From DATKZB01 sp035528235 (GTDB taxonomy: Bacteria; Planctomycetota; Phycisphaerae; FEN-1346), in assembly GCA_035528235.1 (NCBI GenBank), contig DATKZB010000298.1:1-11357 (forward strand): DNA of 11,357 nucleotides, given 5' to 3'. Both the position numbers and the translations under genes were made by a program. Below are positions 11,312 through 11,357 of the stretch, piece by piece. A model generated the notes under the pieces. The model made no database searches. It was not told the origin of the DNA and worked only from the letters and a program-made list of their open reading frames with translations. The number at the start of each line of letters is the position of its first letter. The first letter of the stretch is position 1.

Positions 11312-11357
11312 TCACGAAGCGCCCTGCGTCTGCGTTCTTGTTTCTCGCCGTGGGGCG

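Larger units (their letters stand above)
10672..11357. other. 686-bp region without a supported gene
   Basis: Apart from the promoter at 10717-10745, the region holds a hairpin cluster (10803-10898), an AT-richer block with nested inverted and direct repeats (10920-11090) and more hairpins (11143-11311). One minus-strand frame is open from 11357 down to 10939, rich in Arg and Lys, but it shows no domain, no ribosome site in view and poor composition. A second frame ends at about 11184 after an SLP tail. Either could be the 3' end of a gene starting outside, but neither is convincing. Confidence 0.5.

Noticed and set aside
10939..11357. Minus-strand frame open from the right edge, ending at 10939
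   Set aside because: It runs through the repeat block and hairpins, is basic and low in complexity, and shows no recognisable motif; it could still be a gene tail, but support is too weak.

Overview
The window is very GC-rich (AT-richer patches at about 720-1500 and 10920-11160) and carries a chromosomal stretch dominated by carbohydrate-related genes. The mix of secreted multi-domain glycoside hydrolases, a DUF4380-type protein, a truncated toxin-antitoxin locus and many short GC-rich palindromes suggests an environmental bacterium of the Planctomycetota/PVC type. This assignment is an inference from gene style; no ribosomal or other marker gene is present.

Layout. (1) 1-260: probable right-hand end of an insertion sequence, with an open frame that may be a transposase tail and two tandem 25-bp repeats at the terminus. 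(2) 298-744: an MNT-type nucleotidyltransferase (MntA-like antitoxin) preceded by a small palindrome and followed, with a 14-base overlap, by the first quarter or so of a HEPN (HepT-like) gene that stops early. (3) 716-1420: a zinc-ribbon, coiled-coil protein of unknown function whose start lies inside the HEPN remnant. It contains a 27-bp tandem repeat and looks recently inserted. (4) 1421-1833: no supported gene; one long inverted repeat.

(5) 1834-4191 (+) and 4265-6826 (-): two large exported glycoside-hydrolase-like proteins in convergent orientation. They are separated by 73 bp filled with a perfect 28-bp palindrome and a second hairpin. (6) 6827-7070: divergent promoter region. (7) 7071-8141: class I fructose-bisphosphate aldolase of the FbaB/DhnA type, followed 19 bp later by an unrecognised 214-residue gene, probably as one operon with a good sigma70-like promoter. 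(8) 8819-9739 and 9766-10671 (both -): a two-GNAT acetyltransferase downstream of a DUF4380-type aldose-epimerase-like protein, another two-gene operon with a good promoter at 10717-10745. (9) 10672-11357: no supported gene, but a cluster of four hairpins (two of them copies of one 22-bp repeat) and an AT-richer block with nested inverted repeats.

The metabolic part can be read as: extracellular glycan cleavage (two exported hydrolases), a sugar-binding or mutarotase-like cytosolic protein, and a central glycolytic/gluconeogenic aldolase. The link between these is proximity only. No complete new defence or mobile system is visible. The most unusual spots are the disrupted MntA/HepT locus with its captured zinc-ribbon gene, and the iterated palindromes.
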